A stretch of 64,000 nt of DNA from Acidimicrobiaceae bacterium (GTDB lineage: Bacteria; Actinomycetota; Acidimicrobiia; Acidimicrobiales; RAAP-2), in NCBI GenBank assembly GCA_003133685.1, contig PKYQ01000028.1:120521-184520 (forward strand), written 5' to 3'. The notes beneath the pieces are model-generated. The model searched no databases and was not told the origin of the DNA. It saw only the letters and a program-made list of their open reading frames with translations. The translations under genes and the position numbers were made by a program. This document shows, one piece after another, positions 14,982-23,049 of this stretch (the first letter of the stretch is position 1; every line of letters starts with the position of its first letter).

Positions 14982-17132
14982 TCAAATTTTGGGGATCTCA
15001 CCAAGCATGTTCGTCACCTCATCGACCGGAACCGCGGGCGACCAAAGGAATCCTTGGCCGAGATCACAGTCGAGATTGTGCAGACGCTCGAGTTGCGCTG
15101 AGGTTTCGATTCCCTCGGCGAGCACGATCATGTCGAGTTTGTTGCCGAGCGTAATAATCGCCTCAAGTAGTGTGTCGCTGCGCTTTCTGTCGTGCTGAGG
15201 ACGAACAAACGACTGGTCGATCTTAATTATCTTGGGATTCAGAGCAGCGAGGTAGGAGAGGGACGAGTACCCGGTTCCAAAATCGTCAAGTGCCATACCC
15301 ACCTTGAGCCGATTTAGTTGATCCATCACGATCATAGTTTCGGAGATATCGATGAGTGCCACGCCTTCGGTGACCTCGAGGATGAGCCGTTCGGGTTCGA
15401 GTCCGCTTCGCTCGAGCTCCCTCTCGATCATTGGCACGAGCCCCGGGTCGTGGAATTGGCGCGCCGACAGATTAACCGTGACGTAGGGCGAAAGGGCCCG
15501 ATCGCCACTTGGCTCCCAAGAACTGGCTGCCGTTACGGCCTCCTGGATCGCGAAGGTGCCAAGCTCCAATATCAGATCGCTCTTTTCGGCCAGGGGGATG
15601 AAGACATCGGGAGGCACCCATCCCCGTTCCGGGTGCGACCAGCGCATCAGAGCCTCGAACCCAACAACTTCCGTTGTGGTGAGATCAATGATGGGCTGAT
15701 AATGCATCGAGAGTTGGTCCGACGCGATGGCTTGGCGGAGTTCCTGAACGAGCGCGAACCGACTTGCCGCTTCGTGACGCATATCGGAGGTAAACACGAC
15801 GAAATGTCCGTTACCTTGACGTTTGGCTTCATACATCGCTGCATCGGCATTCTGGACGAGTTCAACGATATTCGTACTCGTACCGTCCCAAACAACGATT
15901 CCGGCACTCGCACGTTGATCGATATGCACGTCATTGATCGAGAACGGCTCGGTGAGTACGCCTAGAAGACGTTGGGCGATCTGTTCCGCTTCAGCGCGCG
16001 AGTTCAGCCCCTCGGCCAAGTAGAGGAACTCGTCACCGCCAAAGCGACAAAGTGTGTCCGATGCGCGAGTGACCTGTTCGAAGCGGCGTGCGATTGATAT
16101 CAGTAACTCGTCGCCGACCAAGTGGCCGTAGACATCGTTCACTCCTTTGAAGTCATCCAGGTCTATGAGCAACACGGCACCATTGCCGTCTTGCCGAGCA
16201 ACCCTCGCGTGCGCTTGGCTGAGCCGATCATCGAATAGCGCCCGGTTCGCGAGCCCCGTCAGTGGGTCGTGAAGTGCCTGGAAGGAAAGCTGAGCGGCGA
16301 GCGCTCGTTCTTCGGTGATATCGCGCACCGACGAGACGTAATACTTCGCCACGCCAGTCTCGTCACGGGCAGGACTAATAGACACTTCGGCGATGACGAT
16401 TCGCCCGTTCTTGTGCAAAAAGCGTTTGCCATATCGAACCTGGTCGGTTTCGCCGGAATTGATGGCCTGGTAGACATCTTCGGTGATGCCAACGTCTTCG
16501 GGATATGTGAATTGTTTCGAGTCGTTTCCGATCAACTCCTCTCTGGTACGTCCACTCATCCGGCAAAAAGCGTCGTTAACGGCCAGGAACATTCCACTGC
16601 GATCGCTGAAGACCATGGGTGCCATATTCCCCTCGAACGCGAGGCGGAAGCGCTGCTCGCTCTGAGCCAGCGCTTCCGCGGCAGCAGTTTCGATCGCCAC
16701 GGCGTGACTTTCGGCCACAATGCGGGCGTCCTCCGCCGCTCTCTGGACAGTGTTGTCGCGGAACGCCGCAACGACCCAACTTCTTCCGTCAAGTTTGAGT
16801 TGTGAGCAGGCAAAGTCGACGGACAACTCGCTGCCGTCATGGCACAAAACCGTGAGATTCCGGTAGCGCACTATGTGTTTATCGCTCGGGCTTCGGGCGA
16901 ACTCCTCACGCAGGTCGAAGTTTGTATCTTCTTGAACTGTCGGTACGAGTATCTGGATGTCACGGCCAACGAGATCGTGCAACTCGTAGCCAGTCATATC
17001 TGCCAGACAATGGTTCAGGTCGCCAATAGCGTCATGATCGTCGATAAGGGCGATCCCGCTAGGAAGCGATTCAAGCAGGCTCTGCGCCGCGACGGAGTGG
17101 TCTTCGAAAAACCTCATTGGTCGCATTTTCAT
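14982..17132 (-). CDS. PAS-PAS-GGDEF-EAL cyclic-di-GMP turnover protein (paralogue 2)
   Basis: A 716-residue protein, colinear with the 11585 gene from PAS1 to the C-terminus (VPVDEVTNMLGEIP here, VPVDEVEALLARVP there). PAS1 lies at about 18-65, PAS2 at about 160-275, GGDEF at 365-369 with RASD inhibitory site five residues before it, and EAL at 493-495 followed by DDFGTGYSSLSYL. All catalytic motifs look intact. ATGs at 17132, 17126 and 17117 are possible starts. Truncated attachment element 8 lies about 170 bases upstream, the same distance as element 7 from paralogue 1, so gene and attachment block seem to have been duplicated or acquired together. Confidence 0.9.
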   Translation of the reverse strand: MKMRPMRFFEDHSVAAQSLLESLPSGIALIDDHDAIGDLNHCLADMTGYELHDLVGRDIQILVPTVQEDTNFDLREEFARSPSDKHIVRYRNLTVLCHDGSELSVDFACSQLKLDGRSWVVAAFRDNTVQRAAEDARIVAESHAVAIETAAAEALAQSEQRFRLAFEGNMAPMVFSDRSGMFLAVNDAFCRMSGRTREELIGNDSKQFTYPEDVGITEDVYQAINSGETDQVRYGKRFLHKNGRIVIAEVSISPARDETGVAKYYVSSVRDITEERALAAQLSFQALHDPLTGLANRALFDDRLSQAHARVARQDGNGAVLLIDLDDFKGVNDVYGHLVGDELLISIARRFEQVTRASDTLCRFGGDEFLYLAEGLNSRAEAEQIAQRLLGVLTEPFSINDVHIDQRASAGIVVWDGTSTNIVELVQNADAAMYEAKRQGNGHFVVFTSDMRHEAASRFALVQELRQAIASDQLSMHYQPIIDLTTTEVVGFEALMRWSHPERGWVPPDVFIPLAEKSDLILELGTFAIQEAVTAASSWEPSGDRALSPYVTVNLSARQFHDPGLVPMIERELERSGLEPERLILEVTEGVALIDISETMIVMDQLNRLKVGMALDDFGTGYSSLSYLAALNPKIIKIDQSFVRPQHDRKRSDTLLEAIITLGNKLDMIVLAEGIETSAQLERLHNLDCDLGQGFLWSPAVPVDEVTNMLGEIPKI

Positions 17133-17303
17133 CCACCCCGCGGTTCTGACGAACAGAGTTACTAGACACCCTTACATCGCGGAACAATAGTTCTCTTGAA
17201 CTTCCTGTTCGCGGTACAACTTCCTTTACTTGAACCACTCGACGGAGATTGGTGAAGTCAGCCCTCTGACAAGGACTCATGCGAAACACGAATGTGGTTC
17301 CTT

Positions 17304-17343
17304 GATCCCACGCTTCATCCCACGGACCAAACCGACATCACCT
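17304..17343 (+). repeat. Attachment-like element 8: truncated repeat block
   Basis: ATCCCACGCTTCATCCCAC and CCAAACCGACATCACC match the first 40 bases of the other blocks, then similarity ends just before the transporter gene. The rest of the block and the tRNA core are absent. Confidence 0.7.
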
Positions 17344-17354
17344 TGTATCGGTGT

Positions 17355-18743
17355 TCACAGTCCTCCCGTAGCGAACAGTGCGATTGCTGCCGCCGCCATG
17401 ATTGCGGCAGTGAGCCATCCCAAAATATTGGCGGTGAGACCGTTTATGTTTTTGCCCATGAGGCGTTTACTGCTCGATATTCGCATAACGACGAAGAGGA
17501 ATGGTGCTGCGGCCACACCATTGATCACTGCGACTAAGACGAGCAGTTTGATCGGATTAACGTGCAGGAGACTGAACGCGGTGCCGCCAACTGTTCCTAG
17601 GGCGAGAAGGCCGTAAAAGACAGGCGCTTGGCGAATCGAACGACTAAAGCCCCATTCCTTTCCGAGCAAGCCCGCCATCCCGACCGACCCCGAGGCCGCC
17701 AGCACGGGGACTGCCAAGAGGCCACTCCCAATGAATCCGAAGGCAAAGATCGCGCTCGCGAAGCGTCCCGCGAAGGGTCGGAGCGCTTTTGCGGCCTGGG
17801 CCGCGCTTTGAATGTGGGTGAGGTGGTGGATATGGAGCGTCTCAGCGGTGGCCACAATTATTGCGAACATGACCGTATTGGAGAACGCCATACCGGTAAA
17901 GACATCGAGACGACTCATCCGCTCTTTTTTTCCCGCTCTGCGACGACTCAGCCGTTTGAGTGGTACGGGCTCAGCGCCGCCTTCGGGTGCGTCGCGCATC
18001 TCTTCGATCCTGTGAGCACTTTGCCAGAAAAAGAGATAGGGAGAGATCGTTGTGCCGAGCACCGCGACCAGAAGTGCCAGATACGTCTTGTTCAACTCAA
18101 TGTGCGGAACGAAAGTGTGGGAAAGGACTCGGCTCCACTGATGGGTGACCAAGACCGCCACCACCACGTACGCCAAAAGCGGCGCGCACAGCACTTTGAA
18201 CACAAGGGCGATTCGAGCAAAGGATCCAAAAACCAGCAACAACGTAATGGCTCCGCCCGCGAGGAGCGCCCAGAGCCAAGTGGGACCAGCATTGAGAAGG
18301 GTCATGCCCGAGCCAATGGCGACCACGTCAGCGGCGATATTGAGGGCATTCGCGATGATGAGGACAATGAGCAGTACGCCAAGGATCGCTCGGCCCGTCC
18401 GATGGAAACGCTTGACAGCCAATTCGCCCAAACCCTCGCCAGTCGCGAGGGCCGTTCGATCGCATATCTCCTGGACCGCCGCCATGAGAGGAAAGGTGAC
18501 AAGGGCGGCCCAAAGGAAGGACAGACCGAATTGTGCCCCGGCTTGAGAGTACGTTGCGATTCCGGAGGGGTCGTCATCGGACGCCCCGGTCACCAATCCC
18601 GGCCCCATGGCCCTCAGGTACTGACGCCAGATCGGTCCCTCATGTTCGGGGGTGAGATCGAATTCCGATCGGTGCGTGGACGAGGGAGCGGGTTTTACTC
18701 GCTTCTTTCGCGAATTCGATTTGCGCCGGGGTTCGATCGCCAT
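17355..18743 (-). CDS. Nramp-family divalent metal transporter with non-canonical metal-site motifs
   Basis: A 462-residue protein with a basic cytoplasmic N-terminus and about eleven membrane segments. Helix 1 reads TGASDDDPSGIATYSQAG (about residue 53) where classical Nramp/MntH has DPGN, and helix 6 reads GTTISPYLFFWQSA where classical members have MPHNLYLHS. These changes remove the conserved Asn and Met metal ligands and resemble Nramp-related transporters reported to move Mg2+ or other hard ions; that comparison is from memory. A charged loop (RRRAGKKER, about residue 265) follows helix 6. Uptake is probably proton- or gradient-driven. The stop codon lies only 12 bases from truncated element 8. 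Confidence 0.85.
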   Translation of the reverse strand: MAIEPRRKSNSRKKRVKPAPSSTHRSEFDLTPEHEGPIWRQYLRAMGPGLVTGASDDDPSGIATYSQAGAQFGLSFLWAALVTFPLMAAVQEICDRTALATGEGLGELAVKRFHRTGRAILGVLLIVLIIANALNIAADVVAIGSGMTLLNAGPTWLWALLAGGAITLLLVFGSFARIALVFKVLCAPLLAYVVVAVLVTHQWSRVLSHTFVPHIELNKTYLALLVAVLGTTISPYLFFWQSAHRIEEMRDAPEGGAEPVPLKRLSRRRAGKKERMSRLDVFTGMAFSNTVMFAIIVATAETLHIHHLTHIQSAAQAAKALRPFAGRFASAIFAFGFIGSGLLAVPVLAASGSVGMAGLLGKEWGFSRSIRQAPVFYGLLALGTVGGTAFSLLHVNPIKLLVLVAVINGVAAAPFLFVVMRISSSKRLMGKNINGLTANILGWLTAAIMAAAAIALFATGGL

Positions 18744-19210
18744 AATTCATCAACTCCAATGAAATTGACCTTCAGAGTCCTTCGAACATTAGCCAAGCAA
18801 TCGGTGATTCTCGTGTTTTTCTAGTATCGACAGATATGTCGTAGTGCAAACTCTTCGGTGCACAGAGCGTCGCTGTTGTTGGTCCAGCCCGATGGAAAGT
18901 CAAGACGTAGGTCCGCCTCCTTGGTACTGAAGTTCAGAAGCTTTGTCTTGATATTTCCCAGAAGGTGTTACGCAACGAAACAGGACGTCAAGACCACGAT
19001 CGGAATAATCAGCACATGGCCATTCTGATACATGTCCCCGGTGATACGACTCGCTCAACAGTGCGCTTTGCGACGCTGTGCGACGCGGTACGCATTTCCC
19101 GCGCGCTGAGCGTTCCCACCAGAACTTATGAGACGCGTGTTGTCGTTCGCGCCGACATGGCGCGACTGAATTCACTTTGCCAACCGATCCAAGTGGCTGC
19201 TCAGGAAAAT
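18744..19210. other. Gene-poor interval in the island
   Basis: No reading frame here has family resemblance, a good start site or sensible composition. No copy of the attachment block or other repeat was found. Confidence 0.5.
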
Positions 19211-19366
19211 TTAGTAGTAGTGCCGTCGACCTCCGACAGCGTGGCCCAGCGCTCCGAAGAGCCAGAGGACCAGCCCTACTACGAGCACAATCGTCCCGAT
19301 TGTCCACACGATGGCGATCCCCGTGATGAATCCAATGATGAGAAGTACAACGCCGAAAATAATCAT
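19211..19366 (-). CDS. Small two-helix membrane protein (DUF6131-like)
   Basis: A 51-residue protein from the ATG at 19366, six bases after GGAGG; a longer frame to 19414 is less likely. It consists of two hydrophobic helices (IIFGVVLLIIGFITGI and TIGTIVLVVGLVLWLFG) and the tail GRRHYY. The pattern, ending in GGRRHYY/W, is widespread in small actinobacterial membrane proteins that I recall as DUF6131. Function is unknown. Confidence 0.65.
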   Translation of the reverse strand: MIIFGVVLLIIGFITGIAIVWTIGTIVLVVGLVLWLFGALGHAVGGRRHYY

Positions 19367-19379
19367 GAAGCCTCCGTTA

Positions 19380-19586
19380 CTACGAGATAGTTTCGAATCG
19401 GCGACCATCGTCACTAGTCCACCTCATCAAAAGGGCGGACATCGCTGCGTGAGTCGACGCTGTTGCGGTAATTTCGAGCTGCTTGCGACTCGACGCATCC
19501 ATGGCTTTGTCAATAATCTTTCCGGTCTTTCCCTCGGCCATCTCAGCCACCTTTTCGACCTTATCCTTAACGTGGCCGACCTTCAA
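19380..19586 (-). CDS. Possible small Lys-rich protein
   Basis: A 68-codon frame starting at a TTG. Its first half (KVGHVKDKVEKVAEMAEGKTGKI) is helical and Lys/Glu-rich, like CsbD or small stress-related proteins, but the second half looks non-coding. It may be a frameshifted remnant of such a gene just upstream of the small membrane protein. Low certainty. Confidence 0.3.
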   Translation of the reverse strand: MKVGHVKDKVEKVAEMAEGKTGKIIDKAMDASSRKQLEITATASTHAAMSALLMRWTSDDGRRFETIS

Positions 19587-19654
19587 ATGATCCGTTTGTT
19601 GGCCGAAGGAATGGCCCGCAAGGCGTGCCTTTCCAAATCCAAGGAGGAGATGAG

Positions 19655-20032
19655 ATGACGAGGGACATGGTTGAGACTGATTCTGCGCCGAATTCGCCGT
19701 TCTACAGCCAGGCCGTTAGAGCGGCGGGTCTGCTTTTCGTCTCCGGCCAAGTCGGTCAAGACCCGAGCACTGGCAAGTTGGCTGGACCGACGGTCCGGGA
19801 GCAGACCCGCCAGTGTTTGAAGAATGTCAAAGCAATTCTGGAAGCGGCAGGAAGTTCAATGGAGAACATTGTCACTGCAACGTTCATTCTGCGCAACCCG
19901 GACGATTTTGCCGAAATGAACGATGAATGGAAAACTTGGTTTCATGAGAACCCTCCTGCACGCCAAGGGGCCTCGCTTCCAGTGGAGGTAGAAGGACTTC
20001 TTGTGTCCATTGCGGTTATCGCTAAGGAATAG
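19655..20032 (+). CDS. RidA/YjgF-family enamine/imine deaminase
   Basis: A 125-residue protein from the ATG at 19655, preceded by AGGAGGA. Family hallmarks are present: FYSQAVRAAGLLFVSGQVGQDP near the N-terminus, EQTRQCLKNVKAILEAAGSS in the middle and PPARQGASLPVEVEGLLVSIAVIA at the end. The Arg in PARQ corresponds to the catalytic Arg that binds the imine carboxylate in RidA. RidA enzymes hydrolyse reactive 2-aminoacrylate-type intermediates from PLP enzymes; some relatives act in other catabolic pathways. It is single and unlinked to a PLP enzyme here. Confidence 0.88.
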   Translation: MTRDMVETDSAPNSPFYSQAVRAAGLLFVSGQVGQDPSTGKLAGPTVREQTRQCLKNVKAILEAAGSSMENIVTATFILRNPDDFAEMNDEWKTWFHENPPARQGASLPVEVEGLLVSIAVIAKE

Positions 20033-20128
20033 CGAAATTGAAGGGCTTTTGAGAGCCTCTGTCGCCGATTCGGCAGGACAACAGCCACACCAATATTTCT
20101 CGGTCCTTGTACATTGACGTTCGTGAAG

Positions 20129-20605
20129 ATGGGCGAAATTCTGATTCGAAGGGCGACAACGTCGGACTTGACTGAGTGCGCTCTATTGATCTCCAACCAC
20201 GAGTCTGGAGTCTTCGAAGACTGGCGATCACGGTTCGAACAGGACCTCGCCAATCCACTGAGGCTCTTTCTGGTGGCGACTATCGATGACTCAGTGGCTG
20301 GCTACGGTCACACGACCTTTTACACGCGGACATCAGAGGGTGACGTCGACACGAGCCCAACTGGTTACTTTCTCAGCGGATTGTTGATTTCGCCGGGTCA
20401 TCGACGTCAAGGCCTCGGAACACTTCTGACCTCGGCTCGAATCGACGAATTACGTCAGGTAACCAAAACGATCTACTACAGAGCCGAGCCCGACAACCGG
20501 GCGACAATTGACTTGCACGCTCGCCTCGGCTTCACGAAGGTTGGGACCATGCAAAGTGATGGAAGAGACTTCACCCTCTACCGTTTGGGACTAACCGCTG
20601 TTTGA
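20129..20605 (+). CDS. GNAT-family N-acetyltransferase
   Basis: A 158-residue protein from the ATG at 20129 (a TTG at 20114 is possible). The acetyl-CoA site is clear: LSGLLISPGHRRQGLGTLL (about residues 86-104) contains the RRxxGxG/A pyrophosphate loop. The C-terminal NRATIDLHARLGFTKVGTM is the usual N-x-A-x-x-L-Y-x-K-x-GF region. It transfers an acetyl group to an unknown amine. No neighbour suggests the substrate. Confidence 0.88.
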   Translation: MGEILIRRATTSDLTECALLISNHESGVFEDWRSRFEQDLANPLRLFLVATIDDSVAGYGHTTFYTRTSEGDVDTSPTGYFLSGLLISPGHRRQGLGTLLTSARIDELRQVTKTIYYRAEPDNRATIDLHARLGFTKVGTMQSDGRDFTLYRLGLTAV

Positions 20606-20858
20606 TAGGTGGTGGGTCGAGCCTCCAGTGAAATGTGGCATTTCGGTCAAGTCGGGCCGCGGAACGGAACCCACTCGGTCTGGCCCAAACGAAGGGGTAA
20701 GACACGGCCGCGTCTCAATGTGTCAACCGGCGATGTATTAGTTCATGGCTTCTCATAGAGATGTTTCATTGGCTTCACCAGAGACTTGCAAATGTTCCAG
20801 TGCGTTCACAGCTCACGGGTGCAAAGTGAGAGTGACAACCTCACGAAAAGGAGCGAGC

Positions 20859-21020
20859 ATGCGTAAGTGGTCTCACTTGCCACCCATTGAGCTGTTTCCA
20901 TCGCCGTTCGAATACGAGTTCGCCACCCTTCGGGTAAATGCCGCTCGTCGTCGGACGCTGAACTTCGAACTGAGTGCGGAACCACATGTCGACGCTGGTG
21001 GCCCACTCGAGCTCGGTTAA
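20859..21020 (+). CDS. Small hypothetical protein
   Basis: A 53-residue frame with a good AAAGGAG site seven bases before its ATG. The sequence (RKWSHLPPIELFPSPFEYEF) is unlike known families. Its stop codon TAA falls at the very start of attachment element 9, so the gene may have been cut by that junction. Moderate to low confidence that it is expressed. Confidence 0.4.
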   Translation: MRKWSHLPPIELFPSPFEYEFATLRVNAARRRTLNFELSAEPHVDAGGPLELG

Positions 21021-21110
21021 CCGGATGATTCCGACGTCACCGGACCGCGCCGACCGTTTGCTCCCACCTCATAATCCCTCGGTCGTGGGTTCGATCCCCA
21101 CCGGCCCTAC
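21020..21110 (+). repeat. Attachment-like element 9: short repeat block plus tRNA 3' half
   Basis: The block lacks the TCCCAC pair and first CCACCGGAC units but keeps CCGGATGATTCCG, GTCACCGGACC and the TTGCTCCCAC lead-in. The core at 21068-21110 is identical to the tRNA 3' half. It is the most distal intact core and sets the outer edge of the island. Confidence 0.87.
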
Positions 21111-21123
21111 TGAGAGGCATCTT

Positions 21124-21153
21124 CATAAGTACGGTGTTTGAATGTACATAAGT
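21124..21153 (+). repeat. CATAAGT direct repeat pair 3' of core 9
   Basis: CATAAGT at 21124 and 21147, 23 bases apart; the surrounding 40 bases resemble the sequence after core 6. This suggests the region beyond 21110 also once belonged to an integrated element. Confidence 0.5.
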
Positions 21154-21215
21154 CCCTGGGGCCGAAGTTCGAGCATTTGCTTGCACCGATGGAGATCCTC
21201 CGCACCGGTTGACGA

Positions 21216-22286
21216 ATGACTGAGACGCGGCCGATGAAGAAGGCCCATTCGTTGCAAGCGCCGCCCAAACTGCAACCCGGAGACCAGGTCGCCGTGGTCT
21301 CCGGGTCTTGGGCGGGCGCCGGCGTCTTCCCCGAGGTTCACGAAATCGGGGTCAGCGTGTTGCGCGATGTGTTTGGCCTCGTACCAGTGGAGTTTCCAAC
21401 GACTCGCCAAGTGGGTGCAACACCGAAGGAACGCGCCCGTGATCTGAACACCGCCTTCGCGAACCCTGACATCAAGGCTCTACTCGCGGTCATTGGTGGA
21501 TCCGACCAAATCACCGTGCTCCCGCACCTTGACGCCAAAGTGATCGCTTCGAACCCGAAGGCCTTCTTTGGCTACTCCGACAACACCAATCTCTTGAACT
21601 ACCTGTGGAACCTCGGAATCATTGGCTACCACGGGGGCTCGACTCTGGTCCACCTCGCTCGACCTGGCGGTGTGCACCCCGTGTCACTCGAATCACTACG
21701 ACACGCACTCTTCGACCACGACCTCGTCGAGGTGAAGCCCGTGGCGCAGTTCACTGACTTGCAGTGCCGGTGGGAAGACCTCTCGACCCTTGCGAACCCG
21801 CTACCCACAACGCCAGAACCCGGATGGCACTGGCATAACGCGACGCGAGTGGTCACGGGCACGACGTGGGGTGGCAATCTTGAAATCCTGCATTGGAATC
21901 TTGCTGCGAATCGGTGGATTCTTCCGAATGAGGAGTACCTCGGGAGCGTGTTGATGCTGGAGACCTCCGAAGAAATGCCGTCAGCTGATGCCGTCTTCGA
22001 AATGTTGCGCAATGCCGGCGAGCGAGGGTTGCTCGGTCAGTTCCCGGCGGTGGTGTTCGCGAAAGCGAAGGCTTGGCACACCCACGCTCCACTCAACGAG
22101 GCAGAACGAGCTGTATTTCGCGCTGACCAAGAGTCGGCGGTGCTTCGCGCCCTTTCCATTTACAACCCTGATGCGATGTTCGTGTACGGACCAGACTTCG
22201 GTCACACCGACCCTCAGTACGTGCTTCCTTACGGTGGACAGATGACCATTGATGGACCCTCACAGCGCATCTTGGTGCAGTACTAA
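21216..22286 (+). CDS. Peptidase family S66 protein (LD-carboxypeptidase/MccF-like)
   Basis: A 356-residue protein. The S66 landmarks are visible: PGDQVAVVSGSWAG at the N-terminus, the nucleophile Ser in FFGYSDNTNLLNYL (about residue 113), GGNLEI (about 224) and the C-terminal GPDFGHTDPQYVLPYGG with the catalytic His. S66 enzymes either recycle murein tetrapeptides (LdcA) or cleave the toxic nucleotide of microcin C-like compounds (MccF); the insertion-rich C-terminal half is closer to the MccF side. It is probably cytoplasmic, with no signal peptide. It lies just beyond the last core and may be part of a further degraded module ending near 23040. Confidence 0.85.
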   Translation: MTETRPMKKAHSLQAPPKLQPGDQVAVVSGSWAGAGVFPEVHEIGVSVLRDVFGLVPVEFPTTRQVGATPKERARDLNTAFANPDIKALLAVIGGSDQITVLPHLDAKVIASNPKAFFGYSDNTNLLNYLWNLGIIGYHGGSTLVHLARPGGVHPVSLESLRHALFDHDLVEVKPVAQFTDLQCRWEDLSTLANPLPTTPEPGWHWHNATRVVTGTTWGGNLEILHWNLAANRWILPNEEYLGSVLMLETSEEMPSADAVFEMLRNAGERGLLGQFPAVVFAKAKAWHTHAPLNEAERAVFRADQESAVLRALSIYNPDAMFVYGPDFGHTDPQYVLPYGGQMTIDGPSQRILVQY

Positions 22287-22351
22287 ACGACACCCGTCGA
22301 GGGTCGTCGCGTCCCGAGAGAACACGCTCAATCTCAGCACGGAGAGAAGCG

Positions 22352-22780
22352 ATGACTAACGCATTGAGGCTGCTGCCTTGGAGTCGAGCCACAACCTCTG
22401 TTCGGAATATGTCCCCTGGTCATCCCGTCTTTTTGACCGCAACAATTGTGGTGCCATTCGCCGGCCCAACGATGGCGGGAGCGGTGCGTGGACGCAGCGC
22501 GGAAGCGACGACGCACTTGACGCTCGCGGCGCACGCCACGCGAGCCTGTGGTCCAATTACCTTCGAATGGAATACAGGTCTTCCGGTGACGTACTTTCAA
22601 ATTCACGCTACTGGCGTAAGCTGCGCGGCCGCGAAAACCGTGGTCGTAAAGGGTGGGAAGTATGACGGGGCGGCGCCCAAAGGATGGACGTTTGTCGGCA
22701 CTGCGTCACGAGGGTCAGACTGCGATTCCACATGGAAACACGGAGCGGCTCGGGTCACCGGATACATGTTCAACAGCTAA
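22352..22780 (+). CDS. Small secreted protein of unknown function
   Basis: A 142-residue protein with a GGAGAG site upstream. A hydrophobic signal-type segment (VFLTATIVVPFAGPTMAGA, about residues 26-44) precedes a domain with three cysteines (ACGPI, GVSCAAAK, SDCDST). The pattern IHATGVSCAAAKTVVVKGGK then GWTFVGTA resembles small exported actinobacterial domains with a Cys-Ala-x-Ala motif. I do not recognise the function. It is followed by degenerate element 10. Confidence 0.6.
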   Translation: MTNALRLLPWSRATTSVRNMSPGHPVFLTATIVVPFAGPTMAGAVRGRSAEATTHLTLAAHATRACGPITFEWNTGLPVTYFQIHATGVSCAAAKTVVVKGGKYDGAAPKGWTFVGTASRGSDCDSTWKHGAARVTGYMFNS

Positions 22781-22997
22781 GGCTGTTGAACGCTATAGCT
22801 CGACGGACGCGCCTTACATGGAGTTGGATGAATCTGGAAATGGCGACGTGTGGCCGGGCGATCTCGTAAAGCGACGCGAATTTAATCGCCACTCGTTGAA
22901 AGAATGAAATCCAAACCACTTCTCTAGTGGCTCCGCGCAAGAGCCCACGACTTTCGCTCACTGCAATCCGTCGCCTGAGCCAATTGTTCGACTGAGA

Positions 22998-23040
22998 AAT
23001 CCGACGTTGTATCCCACGTACTGAACCCGACCGTCGAATA
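22998..23040 (+). repeat. Attachment-like element 10: degenerate relic
   Basis: AATCCGACGTTGTATCCCAC and ACTGAACCCGACCGTCG align with the TCCCAC pair and first units of the other blocks with several mismatches. There is no tRNA core. The remaining 22781-23049 interval is otherwise empty. Confidence 0.5.
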
Positions 23041-23049
23041 TACGAAGTC

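Larger units (their letters stand above)
2314..21110. mobile_element. tRNA-anchored tandem cassette island (composite genomic island)
   Basis: This region lies between the intact CAT tRNA and the last perfect copy of its 3' half. Seven direct copies of the tRNA 3' half divide it into modules of roughly 1 to 7 kb, each carrying one to a few unrelated accessory genes in either orientation. Truncated repeat blocks at 9087 and 17304 suggest two further junctions. Recombination of a circular element into a tRNA 3' end rebuilds the tRNA on one side and leaves a 3'-half copy on the other; repeated events give exactly this tRNA-cargo-fragment-cargo-fragment order. No integrase, excisionase or relaxase gene is visible, so the units look non-autonomous. 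By eye the region is more AT-rich and less densely coding than the flanks. That the units moved one at a time is inference. Confidence 0.75.

Noticed and set aside
17628..18824. A 398-codon frame on the plus strand opposite the Nramp gene
   Set aside because: It is the antisense shadow of a well-supported membrane protein, highly charged and without family resemblance.
18900..19390. Frames of about 135-141 codons on both strands between the Nramp and small membrane genes
   Set aside because: They overlap one another and the small membrane gene, and their composition is unlike real proteins.
3881..21110. A CRISPR array formed by the repeated blocks
   Set aside because: Repeats are over 100 bases, imperfect, separated by whole genes, and contain tRNA sequence; no cas genes are present.
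4008..21110. Seven extra tRNA genes
   Set aside because: Each copy starts at the anticodon loop and lacks the acceptor 5' strand, the D arm and the 5' half of the anticodon stem, so no cloverleaf can form.
3881..21110. A classical integron cassette array
   Set aside because: No intI gene, no attC-type R and L box folding, and the shared site is a tRNA 3' half; only the cassette-like outcome is similar.
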